Notes under the pieces: model-generated
What the model was told of the DNA's origin: nothing
The model's database searches: none
Seen by the model: only the letters and a program-made list of their open reading frames with translations
Part shown: in pieces, positions 1 to 9,659 of the stretch
Numbering within the stretch: position 1 is the first letter of the stretch
How the letters are laid out: each line of letters starts with the position of its first letter
Assembly (NCBI RefSeq): GCF_900890705.1
Contig: NZ_CAAHFH010000001.1
Coordinates: 2,356,001-2,420,000 of the forward strand
Direction of reading: 5' to 3'
Source: Pontiella sulfatireligans
GTDB taxonomy: Bacteria; Verrucomicrobiota; Kiritimatiellia; Kiritimatiellales; Pontiellaceae
Length of the DNA stretch: 64,000 nucleotides
Program-made: the position numbers and the translations under genes

Positions 1-248
1 CAGGAACGACGGTCGATCCGGATTTCGCCATCGACTGCCGCGCGCACGCTTTCCGGACAAACCGGCAGGCACTTGCGGCAGAAAATGCATTTGCTTTTAA
101 ACCACCAAAGCTGTTTTTCCAGACAAAGCCCTTCCGGGTTCTGGCACCAGGCGCAGCGTAGCGGACAGCCTTTCAAAAAGAGCGTGGTGCGGATGCCGGG
201 GCCGTCGTGAACAGCGAAACGCTTGATATCGAAAATTATTCCGTTCAT
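1..248 (-). CDS. Glycyl-radical enzyme activase (radical SAM), partial
   Basis: This is the N-terminal 82 residues of a PflA-type activase; the rest lies beyond the left edge. Such enzymes use S-adenosylmethionine and a [4Fe-4S] cluster to place the glycyl radical on their partner. The visible part starts MNGIIFDIKRFAVHDGPGIR and carries the radical-SAM cluster motif CPLRCAWC (CxxxCxxC). It is followed by CIFCRKCLPVCP, the first half of the ferredoxin-like insert seen in activases of dehydratase-type GREs. Its ATG overlaps the stop codon of the upstream GRE gene (ATGA), so the two are translationally coupled and this is almost certainly the cognate activase. The exact substrate class cannot be read from it. 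Confidence 0.93.
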   Translation of the reverse strand, partial: MNGIIFDIKRFAVHDGPGIRTTLFLKGCPLRCAWCQNPEGLCLEKQLWWFKSKCIFCRKCLPVCPESVRAAVDGEIRIDRRS

Positions 249-2572
249 GCCTCACCTCCATAAGTGGTGCGGGCGATGATTTCATCCTGCAGGTCACCAG
301 CCAGCTCGGTAAAGTAAGCCGTGTAACCCGCGACCCGCACAGTGAGACTGCGGTAGAGCTCCGGATTTTCCTGCGCGGCCAGCAGATCCTCGCGCCGCAG
401 CACATTAAACTGAACGTGCGAAATTTTCAGGCGCACAAAAGCACGCAACATGGCGGAGAATTTCTGTAGATCGGCGCGGCTCTTAAAGAACTCCGGCAGG
501 AATTTCATATTGAGCAACGTGCCGTTGCTGCCGAGCATGGAGCTGATGCGCGAAACCGACTTAAGCAACGCAGTCGGGCCGTTGATATCGCGCCCGTACA
601 TGGCAGACATTCCACCATCGGCCAGCGGATCGCGCGCATGGCGCCCATCGGGCGACGCGCCGACATTCTGCCCCATCGGCACATGCGCCGAAACCGTATA
701 CAAGCCGGTGTGGTACGGCCCGCCGCGCACATTGGTGAATTCCTTTAATCGGTTGGCAAAATGCCGAATCCATTTTGCGCCCAGCTCATCCACCCACGGC
801 ACATCGTTTCCAAACTTTGGAACTTTGTTGATGCACTCCTGACGCAAAACTTCCAACCCCTCGAAATCGCCGCGCAGTGCCGTGAGCAGTTCCTCCGCAG
901 AAAGTTTCTTTTCGTCAAAAACAAGCGTCTTCAGCACAGCAAACGAGTCGGCCAGATTGGCGGGCTGGATGGCCTGGATGCCGGAAAGATTGTAGTACGC
1001 GCCACCTGCGGTGACATCGACCCCCTTGCCGATACAGTCGTGAATGACGGATGAAAGAAACGGCGATGGAACAATCTCGGCGTGCAACCGGTCGACGATT
1101 GCGCAGTAGCCCATCATCTGATCAATAAAGTGGTCGAGCTGCTTCGTGAAGGCTTTTTCCAAGGTTTGGAAATCCGGATAGTCGGCCAGCGTGCCGAGCG
1201 GCAGGCCGGTCTGCTCGCCGGTCAGCAGGCAGACCCCGTTGTTCAGCGTGAGCTCCAACGCCTTTACGAGATTGAACATGGCGGCATCGGACCAGCCGAG
1301 GTTGTTGCCATGGGTGGTTAATTCGACGCAGCCGACGATGGCATAGTTCTGCGCATCTTCGTGCGAAATGCCTTGCGCTTCGAGCGCGGGAATGACCGCT
1401 TCGTCATTGAAAATCTGCGGCATGCCGGAACCAAGCCCGATCACCCGGCTGCACTCTTCGATAAATTTCTGTGATGAGCCTTCATACAGCCGCGCCGACA
1501 AGTTGGGCTGCGGCAAAGCAATGTGATCCTGCGCGGTGAGGAACATGAAGGAGAGTTCGTTTTCGGCGGGCTGTCCGTCCGGGGTCTGCCCGCCAATCGC
1601 GATGTTGAAACCGATCGGGAAGCCGGCAAAATACTTCGCGCCACTCTTGTTGCGCAGATAGACAATCTGGTTGAACTTGAGCCACAGCGCATCAATCAGC
1701 TCCTGCGCCGACTCATGGGTCAGACGGCCCTCGCCCACGTCCTTTTTGAAAAACGGATAGAGATACTGGTCAGCGCGGCCCGGCGAAAAGGAGGACGCAT
1801 TCGATTCGAGCTGAAGCAGCACATAGAGAAACCAAAGGCTCTGCAGCGCTTCGTGAAATGTGTCCGGCGGGGAATCCGCCAGCTTGGCACAGATGCGCGC
1901 AATTTCCGGCAGCTCCATTTCTTCCGCGAGTGCGGCGTAGCGGCGCATAAATTCGCTGGCGGAGGTCAGCGTGATAATGACGCTTTCGTAAAACGGTTTC
2001 TTGCTTTCATCCGTGCAGGCGGCCAACGCCTCTTCGGCACGGCGGCGCGCACCGGACGACCCTTCGCGCAGCCAGGTTTCGGTATCCGGACAGATGTGCC
2101 CCTGCGCGTGATCCTTCTGGTTGATTTTGATAACGCGCGCGGCGGCTTTTGCCTCCGGCCCGAGCTGTTCATTGACGACGTCCTCGAGCGTATGCCCTTC
2201 CCAATACGGGAGGATCTGCTCGCGGAATTCCCGGATGTCCTCTTCACGCACGTTGAACTTGTCCTGCGGGCGGGTCGGAAGGGTTTCAAATTCGTCATTC
2301 ACCCAGGTGAGGCCGAACTCCGGAAAGACCACACCGCCGCGCACGCCGGCGGTACGGTTGCCGACAATCAGTTCGTCGGGATCGATGCGAATTTCGAGCT
2401 GTTCCGCCGCCAGTGCAAACGCTTTTGCGCGGCGCAGAATGGTCGGGTCACCCTCGGTTTGCTTATAGCTCTGCGTAACCAGCCGCGCCTGCTCGATGGA
2501 TGCAAAGCGCGGCTCATTGAGCATAGCATTCTTTAATCGCCCAATTCTGGGTGAACCATTCAGCGACATCAT
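245..2572 (-). CDS. Glycyl-radical enzyme (pyruvate formate-lyase superfamily), type GCVE
   Basis: This is a full-length GRE of about 775 residues. The thiyl-radical loop reads IVGCVELTTHG (Cys about 415, catalytic Glu about 417). The C-terminal glycyl-radical loop reads RVAGYTAYF (Gly about 749). A GCVE active site is typical of the dehydratase, decarboxylase and C-N/C-S lyase branch rather than of pyruvate formate-lyase itself, which has two adjacent Cys. The substrate is unknown: no propanediol or microcompartment genes are nearby, but a sugar transporter and a sulfatase are directly upstream. The ATG at 2572 (or the next one, 2569) lies 1 bp after the transporter stop and is preferred over an in-frame ATG 42 bp further upstream. 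The enzyme implies anaerobic metabolism because the radical is destroyed by oxygen. Confidence 0.93.
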   Translation of the reverse strand: MMSLNGSPRIGRLKNAMLNEPRFASIEQARLVTQSYKQTEGDPTILRRAKAFALAAEQLEIRIDPDELIVGNRTAGVRGGVVFPEFGLTWVNDEFETLPTRPQDKFNVREEDIREFREQILPYWEGHTLEDVVNEQLGPEAKAAARVIKINQKDHAQGHICPDTETWLREGSSGARRRAEEALAACTDESKKPFYESVIITLTSASEFMRRYAALAEEMELPEIARICAKLADSPPDTFHEALQSLWFLYVLLQLESNASSFSPGRADQYLYPFFKKDVGEGRLTHESAQELIDALWLKFNQIVYLRNKSGAKYFAGFPIGFNIAIGGQTPDGQPAENELSFMFLTAQDHIALPQPNLSARLYEGSSQKFIEECSRVIGLGSGMPQIFNDEAVIPALEAQGISHEDAQNYAIVGCVELTTHGNNLGWSDAAMFNLVKALELTLNNGVCLLTGEQTGLPLGTLADYPDFQTLEKAFTKQLDHFIDQMMGYCAIVDRLHAEIVPSPFLSSVIHDCIGKGVDVTAGGAYYNLSGIQAIQPANLADSFAVLKTLVFDEKKLSAEELLTALRGDFEGLEVLRQECINKVPKFGNDVPWVDELGAKWIRHFANRLKEFTNVRGGPYHTGLYTVSAHVPMGQNVGASPDGRHARDPLADGGMSAMYGRDINGPTALLKSVSRISSMLGSNGTLLNMKFLPEFFKSRADLQKFSAMLRAFVRLKISHVQFNVLRREDLLAAQENPELYRSLTVRVAGYTAYFTELAGDLQDEIIARTTYGGEA

Positions 2573-2573
2573 T

Positions 2574-3479
2574 TTACTTAATGTTTCCAAGCACCACGGC
2601 ACCGACAACAGCAATCAGAACACCTAATAATGTTTGCTTTGCGGCCTTCGATTTTGGATCGGGTTCTTTCATAACAAACACACCCACCAGCGCATTGACC
2701 ACTACACATAGCTGGGCAATCGTGAAGCCTTTCCCGGTTCCTATCACCTCCATCATCGCCAGCGCCCCGTAGTTGCCGAGTCCCCAAAGAACTCCCGAAC
2801 TCATCACCCGCAGATAATCGCTTCCCTTTTCAAGCTTTGGAGAGGACTTGGTAATCAGCATCAGCACACAGGCCCCGGCAAACATTCCGATGGAAAGCGG
2901 TAAGGTTCCAATCCACATATTAAAATCCGGGTTGTTTGCCGTTCCGATCTGAATCGGAATAAAGAACGTAGCAAAGCCGACCCCGGCACCCATGGCTCCG
3001 AGAAGCCCCAGAACCCCGCCTTTATTTTTCGCGGACTCATCACCGGATCCGGCAAACACAATCAGCAGAATCCCGCCAATGATGACTAAAAGCGAAATCA
3101 CAGCCGTTGCGAGAACGGAAAACTCCATGCTCATAAACTCACCGAACAGCACCGCGCCCCAAACAATGGCCACGACAATATTCATCGGAGCCCAGATGCC
3201 GAAAGCCTTTGCCATACCCATCCGACTTGCCCCGACAAATGCACTCCAGCCGCTCAGCGCCCAGATCAGGCCGCCGAGCACCGGAAACCAGAATGTAGAC
3301 GAATTCAGCCCCTCCATCCCGACAAATGCCGAAGCAATCAGCGCGAGCAGCATCACGGCCAACGTCACATAAAACGTTCGCACCTGCTGCCCCTTGAACG
3401 GCACATTCTGAGACGGAGCCAGCCAGGTCCCCCATGCAAAAACCGTAACCACCGCATAAACAATTCCCAATATACTCAT
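2574..3479 (-). CDS. GRP-type sugar permease (drug/metabolite transporter superfamily)
   Basis: The 301-residue protein consists almost wholly of hydrophobic helices, about ten, as in the glucose/ribose-type uptake family (GlcU/RhaT-like members of the DMT superfamily). The N-terminal half contains a glycine/tryptophan-rich stretch (VFAWGTWLAPSQN), and VLWGLGNYGALAMM in the second half fits the internal repeat of this family. The ATG at 3479 is chosen because AAGGAGAG lies just upstream; an in-frame ATG 60 bp further up would lie inside the sulfatase gene. It sits between the sulfatase (13 bp gap) and the GRE (1 bp gap). The inferred role is uptake of the monosaccharide released by the upstream mannosidase and sulfatase and used by the GRE branch. 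The substrate is not determined. Confidence 0.85.
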   Translation of the reverse strand: MSILGIVYAVVTVFAWGTWLAPSQNVPFKGQQVRTFYVTLAVMLLALIASAFVGMEGLNSSTFWFPVLGGLIWALSGWSAFVGASRMGMAKAFGIWAPMNIVVAIVWGAVLFGEFMSMEFSVLATAVISLLVIIGGILLIVFAGSGDESAKNKGGVLGLLGAMGAGVGFATFFIPIQIGTANNPDFNMWIGTLPLSIGMFAGACVLMLITKSSPKLEKGSDYLRVMSSGVLWGLGNYGALAMMEVIGTGKGFTIAQLCVVVNALVGVFVMKEPDPKSKAAKQTLLGVLIAVVGAVVLGNIK

Positions 3480-3492
3480 AGCATTTCTCTCC

Positions 3493-5133
3493 TTATTTCG
3501 ATTTGACTTCCATTGCCTCATTCTCAAGCCGCACGCCATCTTCTCCCAGTCGCTTCAGATAGTCAGGAAGAAGCGGATCTCCCGATACGTTCATCCACTC
3601 CAGCAACCCCTGTCGAGCCGCCATCACCTGCTTCTGAACCTCCGGATGATCGATCAGGTTATGATAAGTTCCTGGATCCCGATCCCAGTCATAAAACTCT
3701 TCCAGCGAACGAAGGAGAAAAGATTCATAACGAGCCTTCACTGCGGCATTGGTCTTCGCAGCAGCCTTCATCACAAGCATCGAAGGATCTCCGCCAGGAA
3801 CACCGGCGCCATAACGGCTTTTTTTGAGCCCATCCGGATCATACCAATCATTATAAATGTATCCGAAACGGCCATCAAAATAACACCGGGTCTGTTTCGA
3901 GCGCGTATATGTTCCCGCCTCTTTGTGATCCGGCCGCTCCACAAACCCGGCTTGATCCAGATACTCCAGAAAATCCGGTTGTTTCCGCAGCATAAGCCGA
4001 ACGAATACGCCATAATTGATATCTTCATTGCGCAGCGACACAATACCCCGGCGCCACTCATCCGGCGCCTCCCCTTTCATCAGCTGAACGAGCGAATACC
4101 CATCTGTTTTTGAAAATGAGGGCAAGCCTGCCAGCTCTAGAATGGTCGGGGTTAAATCAATTAACGAGACCATATGCTCCGCATCGATTCCGGGACGAAT
4201 CACCTCCGGCCAGCGCATCACAAACGGAATCCGGTTGCTGCCGAGGAAACAGTCGAATTTTGCATACGGCAGCGGCATTCCATTATCGGACACAAAAATA
4301 ACCAACGTGGAGTGCTCCCGGCCCGTCTCCTTCAGCACATTCAGGCACGCTCCCACTGTGTCATCCAGCCGACGCAACGACGACGCATACTTTGCCAGGT
4401 CCTCCCGAATCCCGGGCAGGTCCGGCAACGGCGGCGGAACCCTCACCTCTTCCTGAGCATAGATTCGCGACGGCTCAGGGATGTCGACAGGATTTTCCCC
4501 CCAAAAGTAGCCCTCGCTCCATGGAATGGTGTCCCCGTGAAACGGGCGGTGCGTATCTGCCGAATTGGCGACCATGAAGAACGACTTGTTCTGCTGGTCT
4601 GCCTCGTCGATCAGCCGACGCAAACCGGCGGCAAACGCCGCGGGATCCCGGCCAACGACACCATCGGGATCGGTCAGCCCCAATTCTTGATTGGTAAATG
4701 TCCATCCGAAAGACTCCATCGGCTGCATATGGTGCACCTTATGAATATTGGCGGTCAGATACCCGTTCTCCGCCAGCGTCGCCGGAAGCGTTGGAACCCC
4801 CTCGGCCATAGGAAAAAACCCACCGGAGCCATAATTATGCGGATAGACCCCGGTCAGCATCGACTGCCGGGCCGGCTGACAAACCGATACCGGCGTAAAG
4901 CCCAGCTTAAAGGAGAGTCCCTCCTGAGCCAGCCGATCCAGATTGGGGGTCACATCCGGTGCCACACCGCCGGCGAATCCCGGGCTGTCATAGTTCAAAT
5001 CATCCGCAACAATCAGCAAAATGTTCGGCCGTAACGAGGCCGACCGCTTCACGCTCTGATGATCCTGATGGACACAGCCCGCAACGGCCATCAAACCGCA
5101 TCCGGCCAGCAGTTGAAATATTTTCTTTTTCAT
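3493..5133 (-). CDS. S1-family sulfatase, lipoprotein (CQPAR active site)
   Basis: This is a 546-residue type I sulfatase that hydrolyses sulfate esters. It has a lipoprotein signal with lipobox LMAVAGC (Cys about 20), so it should be anchored at a membrane facing the periplasm. The metal-binding N-terminal motif is PNILLIVADDLNYD. The formylglycine signature is CQPARQSMLTG (Cys about 85), with Ala where classical enzymes have Ser (C-x-A/P-x-R variants are accepted by the maturing enzyme). Later motifs VIFVSDNGMPL and MVSLIDLTPTILELAGLP are normal. ATG 5133 is used, though a GTG lies one codon upstream. It is 55 bp downstream of the GH92 gene, inside the long minus-strand operon. The substrate class is likely a sulfated glycan. 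Confidence 0.93.
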   Translation of the reverse strand: MKKKIFQLLAGCGLMAVAGCVHQDHQSVKRSASLRPNILLIVADDLNYDSPGFAGGVAPDVTPNLDRLAQEGLSFKLGFTPVSVCQPARQSMLTGVYPHNYGSGGFFPMAEGVPTLPATLAENGYLTANIHKVHHMQPMESFGWTFTNQELGLTDPDGVVGRDPAAFAAGLRRLIDEADQQNKSFFMVANSADTHRPFHGDTIPWSEGYFWGENPVDIPEPSRIYAQEEVRVPPPLPDLPGIREDLAKYASSLRRLDDTVGACLNVLKETGREHSTLVIFVSDNGMPLPYAKFDCFLGSNRIPFVMRWPEVIRPGIDAEHMVSLIDLTPTILELAGLPSFSKTDGYSLVQLMKGEAPDEWRRGIVSLRNEDINYGVFVRLMLRKQPDFLEYLDQAGFVERPDHKEAGTYTRSKQTRCYFDGRFGYIYNDWYDPDGLKKSRYGAGVPGGDPSMLVMKAAAKTNAAVKARYESFLLRSLEEFYDWDRDPGTYHNLIDHPEVQKQVMAARQGLLEWMNVSGDPLLPDYLKRLGEDGVRLENEAMEVKSK

Positions 5134-5188
5134 CACAATCCTTTATTTTAACAGAACCCTTTGGCTCACTGCTAATGATGCATCATCT

Positions 5189-7462
5189 CTATTTGCCGAC
5201 TGAAAAAAGTGCTTTATTTGGAGTCGGGCCCATGACAAAGGTCAACACCCCACCCTCCATGATCTCCCGATGCTTGATGTGGGAACGCGTCAGATCCGTT
5301 CCATTCAACATCACCTTTTGCACATACACATTGTGATCGCTGTTATTGATGGCTCTCACCGTAAAGGTTTTTCCATTCGGCAGTGCAAGCGACACCTCAT
5401 CAAAAGCCGGACTTCCGAATTCATACTCCCCCGAAATCGGGTTCATTGGATAAAAGCCCATAGCGCTGAAGATATACCAGGCACTCAATTGTCCGCAGTC
5501 TTCATTCCCGCAAACCCCGTCGGGGGCCGCCGTATAGAGCTCTTTCATAATCTGGCGCACCAGTTTCTGTCCCCGCCAGGGTAATCCGGCGGCATTGTAG
5601 AGATAGGCAATGTGATGAGACGGCTCATTGCCGTGCGCATACTGCCCAATCACTCCGGACACATCCGGAATGGTTCGTCCCTCTTCAAGCTCCACCTCCG
5701 TTGAAAAAACCAGATCCAAACGCTCCGCCAGCTTTTCGCCCGAACCGTGAAGCGCAATCAACCCCTGCGGATCGTGCGGAACAAAATAGCTGTGCTGATA
5801 CGCATTGCCCTCCGTGTAATCAGCCACGGCGCGGTCCCAGGTAGAAAAAAACGGATCGAACGGCTCCCGAAAGTGGGAATTATCCGAGGAGCGCCCGCGC
5901 ATAAAACCGGTCTCTTCATCGTAAAGCATCCGATAGGCCTTGGAATAGGCCATATACGATTCTTCCAACTCGGTCTCCCCGAGGTGTTCCGCCAGCTTGG
6001 CTACGCAATAATCATTGAAGGCAAGTTCCAGCGTCCGGGTCACGCTCTCATGACCGATATCATACGGAACGAAGCCGTACTTGCGATATTCCACCAGACT
6101 GCGTCTATCGTTGTTTACGGTTTGATTCATCGACTTCACCACCGCGTCGAGCAGCTCTTCTCCATCAATCGCATGAAATCCCTTCAGGTAGCTGTCCACC
6201 AGAATCGGAACCGAGTGCACACCGGTCATGCACCAGTTTTCAAGTCCCCAAAGCGTCCAGACCGGTAGCATTCCGGTCACCCGATAATGTTCCAGCATCG
6301 TTTTCTGCAGATCTTCCGTCAGCTTCGGTTCAATGATCGTATAAAGCGGGGTCGTCGCCCGAAACGTATCCCAGTTTGACAGGGTGGTGTAGTAGTTGAA
6401 ATCCTTCTTCGTCACCTGGAGATCCGCGCCGCGATACTCTCCGTTCACATCCGAATGAAGCGTCGGAGCCACCATGGTGTGATACAGTGCGGTATAAAAA
6501 ACCTTCTTCTCCTCCTCGGTCTCTGCTTTTACAGAGAATACGGAAAGTTTTTTCCGCCACTTTTCCTCCGTAGCCTTCACAATCCCATCAAAATCAAACT
6601 CGGGATTTTCAGCCTCAAGATTTAAGATCGCGTTTTCAACGCTGACAGACGAGAGTCCAAATGCCACGTGAAGCGGCTCATCTCCCGCGTCAAAATCGAA
6701 CTGCGCACGAACGGACACCGCCTCGACCGTGTCGCCCGCGGTTTCTGTGCGCTCGCCGTAATCATAATAGCGGTGTCTCTTAACCGGCTCCGAAAACTTC
6801 ATCACAAAAAACAGCCGCTGATCCGAGGCCCACTTGCCGCTGAAACGGTAGCCAACGAACGTCGAATCATCCAGCTGCTCAATCCTGGTTTTCACCGGCA
6901 CGTCGTGACGGATATGAAACTGTGTGTCGAGTATCAGCTTGCGTTCCGCCGCATCTGGATAGGAAATACGATAAAGGGATGTGCGTTCGGTCGCCGCAAT
7001 CTCCACCCGGGTAGCGGGATCCTTCAAATCCACCGCATAATACCCCGGACGCGCCGTTTCATCCGCATGTGAAAAATGGTTGAGCCACGGGCATGCCTCG
7101 GGGGTTTTGTCACATTGCGCACCGAGATCATAATCCTCGGTCACCGGCATGATGCATAGATCCAACAGGTCGCCCATACCTGTTCCGGAAAGATGAGTTT
7201 GAGAGAACCCAATCATGAAATCATCCGAATAATGGTATCCAGAACACCAATCCCACTCATCGGTACCATTAACCGGCCCTGCCATGGCCATTCCATAGGG
7301 GACAGACGCTCCCAGAAACACATGGCCGTGACCGTCGGTTCCAATCACCGGATCAACGTAGGAAAGCACATCCTCGCTCTCTCGGCAGCCCGTGGTCAAC
7401 AAGACCGCACTCAAGGCGGTAGCACTTAAAAGCCGTACACATCTCAGTTTTTTCATCATCAT
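5189..7462 (-). CDS. GH92 exo-alpha-mannosidase, lipoprotein
   Basis: The 757-residue protein has the full GH92 architecture: an N-terminal beta-sandwich beginning YVDPVIGTDGHGHVFLGASV, then an (alpha/alpha)6 barrel. Typical GH92 stretches are present: WDWCSGYHYSDD, SNWDTFRATTPLYT, GQYAHGNEPSHHIAYLYN and the C-terminal GNEDCGQLSAWYIFSAMGFY. GH92 enzymes are calcium-dependent inverting exo-alpha-mannosidases. A lipobox (LLTTGC, Cys about 26) indicates membrane anchoring. Three ATG codons lie in tandem at the start, after AATAAGGG, so the exact start is uncertain by two codons. It sits 44 bp after the LamG gene and 55 bp before the sulfatase. This suggests the operon handles mannose-containing, possibly sulfated, glycans. 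Confidence 0.95.
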   Translation of the reverse strand: MMMKKLRCVRLLSATALSAVLLTTGCRESEDVLSYVDPVIGTDGHGHVFLGASVPYGMAMAGPVNGTDEWDWCSGYHYSDDFMIGFSQTHLSGTGMGDLLDLCIMPVTEDYDLGAQCDKTPEACPWLNHFSHADETARPGYYAVDLKDPATRVEIAATERTSLYRISYPDAAERKLILDTQFHIRHDVPVKTRIEQLDDSTFVGYRFSGKWASDQRLFFVMKFSEPVKRHRYYDYGERTETAGDTVEAVSVRAQFDFDAGDEPLHVAFGLSSVSVENAILNLEAENPEFDFDGIVKATEEKWRKKLSVFSVKAETEEEKKVFYTALYHTMVAPTLHSDVNGEYRGADLQVTKKDFNYYTTLSNWDTFRATTPLYTIIEPKLTEDLQKTMLEHYRVTGMLPVWTLWGLENWCMTGVHSVPILVDSYLKGFHAIDGEELLDAVVKSMNQTVNNDRRSLVEYRKYGFVPYDIGHESVTRTLELAFNDYCVAKLAEHLGETELEESYMAYSKAYRMLYDEETGFMRGRSSDNSHFREPFDPFFSTWDRAVADYTEGNAYQHSYFVPHDPQGLIALHGSGEKLAERLDLVFSTEVELEEGRTIPDVSGVIGQYAHGNEPSHHIAYLYNAAGLPWRGQKLVRQIMKELYTAAPDGVCGNEDCGQLSAWYIFSAMGFYPMNPISGEYEFGSPAFDEVSLALPNGKTFTVRAINNSDHNVYVQKVMLNGTDLTRSHIKHREIMEGGVLTFVMGPTPNKALFSVGK

Positions 7463-7506
7463 CCCTTATTCATTTAAAATGAACTGCTCTGCTCATTAAT
7501 GCGCAC

Positions 7507-9621
7507 CTAATACCCTGCACCGACATTGATAACCTTCTTCACGTTCAGCGTCTGATAGACTTTCATCTGCTCAACAGTCAGCAAATCAGCCATAAACCGG
7601 TCCACTTTTTCCGGTGTCAGGTTGTCCTGTTGCATAAACTCAAGATAAGCCAGCACCTGCTCATCATTCAGATCCAGTGTGGTCAGAATTGGAAGGCGTT
7701 CCCGCTTCCGGTCGAGGTAGCTCTTGAGCTTCTCGGCCTCATACTCAGCCCCCATATCGGTCCCATAATCTTTATCCGGGGAAATGGACGGGACGGTGAT
7801 CGGCTCGCGGTTATACCCGAACTCCACCTCGCCCCAGAGCTGCTTCACGAACTCCTCTTGATCATACCCCTTAAATTCATTCGCCTTATTCGGCGTATTC
7901 ATATAGTAGGGTCCCGGATCGCCGGGACGAACCAGCGCCGCCGGCATCATGGCCGAACAGAACGGATCGAGCTCTTTCACCCGATAGGTCATATACCGCA
8001 GCCAGGCATTACGTTCCTCTTTAGTAAGCGTATTGGAAAACCAGCGGATTTCCGTCAGGCCCCATGGGAACCAGCTGTCGAGGTGCGGCACTCCGATTTC
8101 CATGTTCGGAACGCGCGTTGTATCCAGATGGGCCACCCACGGAAGATGTGGACTATCCCAGCCGCCCGGATGAAACCCGGCAGCCATCCGACCGAAGCCG
8201 GCATGAGAATGCCCTTTCACATACTCGCACTGCCACTTGGAGTCCGGAACCTCTCTCGGGGTACTGGCAAACCAGGCGAAATCACAAATCAGCTTGCCGT
8301 CAGAGACCGCCCCATTCGTTCCATCACGATTCACACAATTGCCGGATGAAATCAGGATTTTTCCTTTGCGGGAAATCGGGTCGCAGTACGCCCGAATCCG
8401 CCGAACGGTATCCGCCAGAGCCCTTTTACCTTTATCTTTCTTGGTGGAACCGGACAGAATCCCGATATGAATCATATCCGCCCCGGCTTTGATCTGCTCA
8501 CAAGAGGCGTAAAACAGCCACAACTGCGCCTCCTTTTTGCTCATATCGGGCAGGCCCAGATCATTGCGTGCATTATCCACCAGCACCGCTTCGGAAAAAT
8601 TAAAGGTACGTGGTTCCGCCGGAATCGGCAGGTCAAAGGCTTCAAACACATAATCCGGAATCGTGATCGTGGGGAGCACCCTGCGCGAAACCGTATCCAG
8701 AAAAGTCGCCCCGCCAACCAGCGTATCTGGATTAATCTCATTCATCCGAGTACAGAACTGACGCACCTTCTGCAGGTACGCCTCGTCAAACTGGTCGACG
8801 TGGCCCCACATACCGACGGCCGCCAGTAGCATCCGCGGCTGTACATTGCCGAACATGCGGAAAATATCATCTTGAAACGGGCGCATATAAATCGCCTGAC
8901 AAAACAGCGCCCGGTCTAAATGACTTTGCAACGCAAACCGACTGTACTCGTCGCCAAAAATGTCATAGCGCTCCTGTTCATAGACCTCCGCCAGCACAGG
9001 CGCACCGATCGCGCGATTATAGAGTCGCAACTCGTCAAAAGAAATCGCTGCCGCACCGGCTGCGCCCAACTGAATCTGCGACGGCAGATCGACCGCATCC
9101 AGCGACCCTCTCAATCTGCTGTTGACATAAAGATCGGCCTGCGTTCCGGATAAAACAATCGCCATATGCGACCACTTCCCTGCCGTTAAGAAATAATCCG
9201 CATTCAGCCGCTTCTCCGCACCATCCTTCTGCGCCTTCAGAACGAGGCCTTCATTGGAGTGTTGCAGCGCCCACGCGCCCTTGGCATCCGAGCAGATCAC
9301 GACCTCGCCGGCGAGGTCATCTGTCTTCACCCAGAACGCGATCGACAGCGGCCCGGACTGCGCCGGATTTTCTACGGTGATCGGCGCACTCATTTTGCCA
9401 AAAGAGATGCACTGCCCCGCCACACTGTCGAAAAGCCCTTTCAGCTCCCCATCGCGAGGAACGGACAGCTTGCTGCTGCCCAACGCATCGGGGGTTTTCC
9501 CTCCAGCAAGAGACTCAAACCCGTAATGCGCAACAAGATTCTGTTCACCGCCGGCCAGAGCGGTCAGCCCCGCCGCCGATGCGGCCAAACACACCGCAAA
9601 TTTTCTTCTAAGATCTCTCAT
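7507..9621 (-). CDS. Secreted LamG protein with a large unknown catalytic-like domain (module A)
   Basis: The 704-residue protein has a signal peptide (about 1-24, ending ALAGG) and a LamG/concanavalin-like domain at about 28-205 (LVAHYGFESLAGG, then SFDELRLYNRAI). A further domain of about 400 residues is not recognised. It contains AAVGMWGHVDQFDEAYL, DMIHIGILSGS, ICDFAWFA, DSWFPWGLTEIRWFS and PAALVRPG. The alternation of beta and alpha segments with conserved Asp, Trp and His could suit a TIM-barrel glycosidase, but this is a guess. A C-terminal helical tail of about 90 residues follows. ATG 9621 has AAAGGA in front. The upstream propeller stop is 38 bp away, the same gap as in the paralogous pair at 15,376-21,218. 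The two LamG proteins align closely up to EFGYNREP, then diverge. Confidence 0.8.
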   Translation of the reverse strand: MRDLRRKFAVCLAASAAGLTALAGGEQNLVAHYGFESLAGGKTPDALGSSKLSVPRDGELKGLFDSVAGQCISFGKMSAPITVENPAQSGPLSIAFWVKTDDLAGEVVICSDAKGAWALQHSNEGLVLKAQKDGAEKRLNADYFLTAGKWSHMAIVLSGTQADLYVNSRLRGSLDAVDLPSQIQLGAAGAAAISFDELRLYNRAIGAPVLAEVYEQERYDIFGDEYSRFALQSHLDRALFCQAIYMRPFQDDIFRMFGNVQPRMLLAAVGMWGHVDQFDEAYLQKVRQFCTRMNEINPDTLVGGATFLDTVSRRVLPTITIPDYVFEAFDLPIPAEPRTFNFSEAVLVDNARNDLGLPDMSKKEAQLWLFYASCEQIKAGADMIHIGILSGSTKKDKGKRALADTVRRIRAYCDPISRKGKILISSGNCVNRDGTNGAVSDGKLICDFAWFASTPREVPDSKWQCEYVKGHSHAGFGRMAAGFHPGGWDSPHLPWVAHLDTTRVPNMEIGVPHLDSWFPWGLTEIRWFSNTLTKEERNAWLRYMTYRVKELDPFCSAMMPAALVRPGDPGPYYMNTPNKANEFKGYDQEEFVKQLWGEVEFGYNREPITVPSISPDKDYGTDMGAEYEAEKLKSYLDRKRERLPILTTLDLNDEQVLAYLEFMQQDNLTPEKVDRFMADLLTVEQMKVYQTLNVKKVINVGAGY

Positions 9622-9659
9622 CGTTTTTCCTTTATGACATTTAAAAATAAGACATTCAC

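Noticed and set aside
1523..2536. Long plus-strand open frame of 337 codons opposite the left GRE
   Set aside because: It is antisense to a gene with complete GRE motifs, has no recognisable domain and reflects the codon bias of the real gene.
4174..5034. Plus-strand open frame of 286 codons opposite the first sulfatase
   Set aside because: Arg-rich shadow translation of a gene with a clear sulfatase signature.
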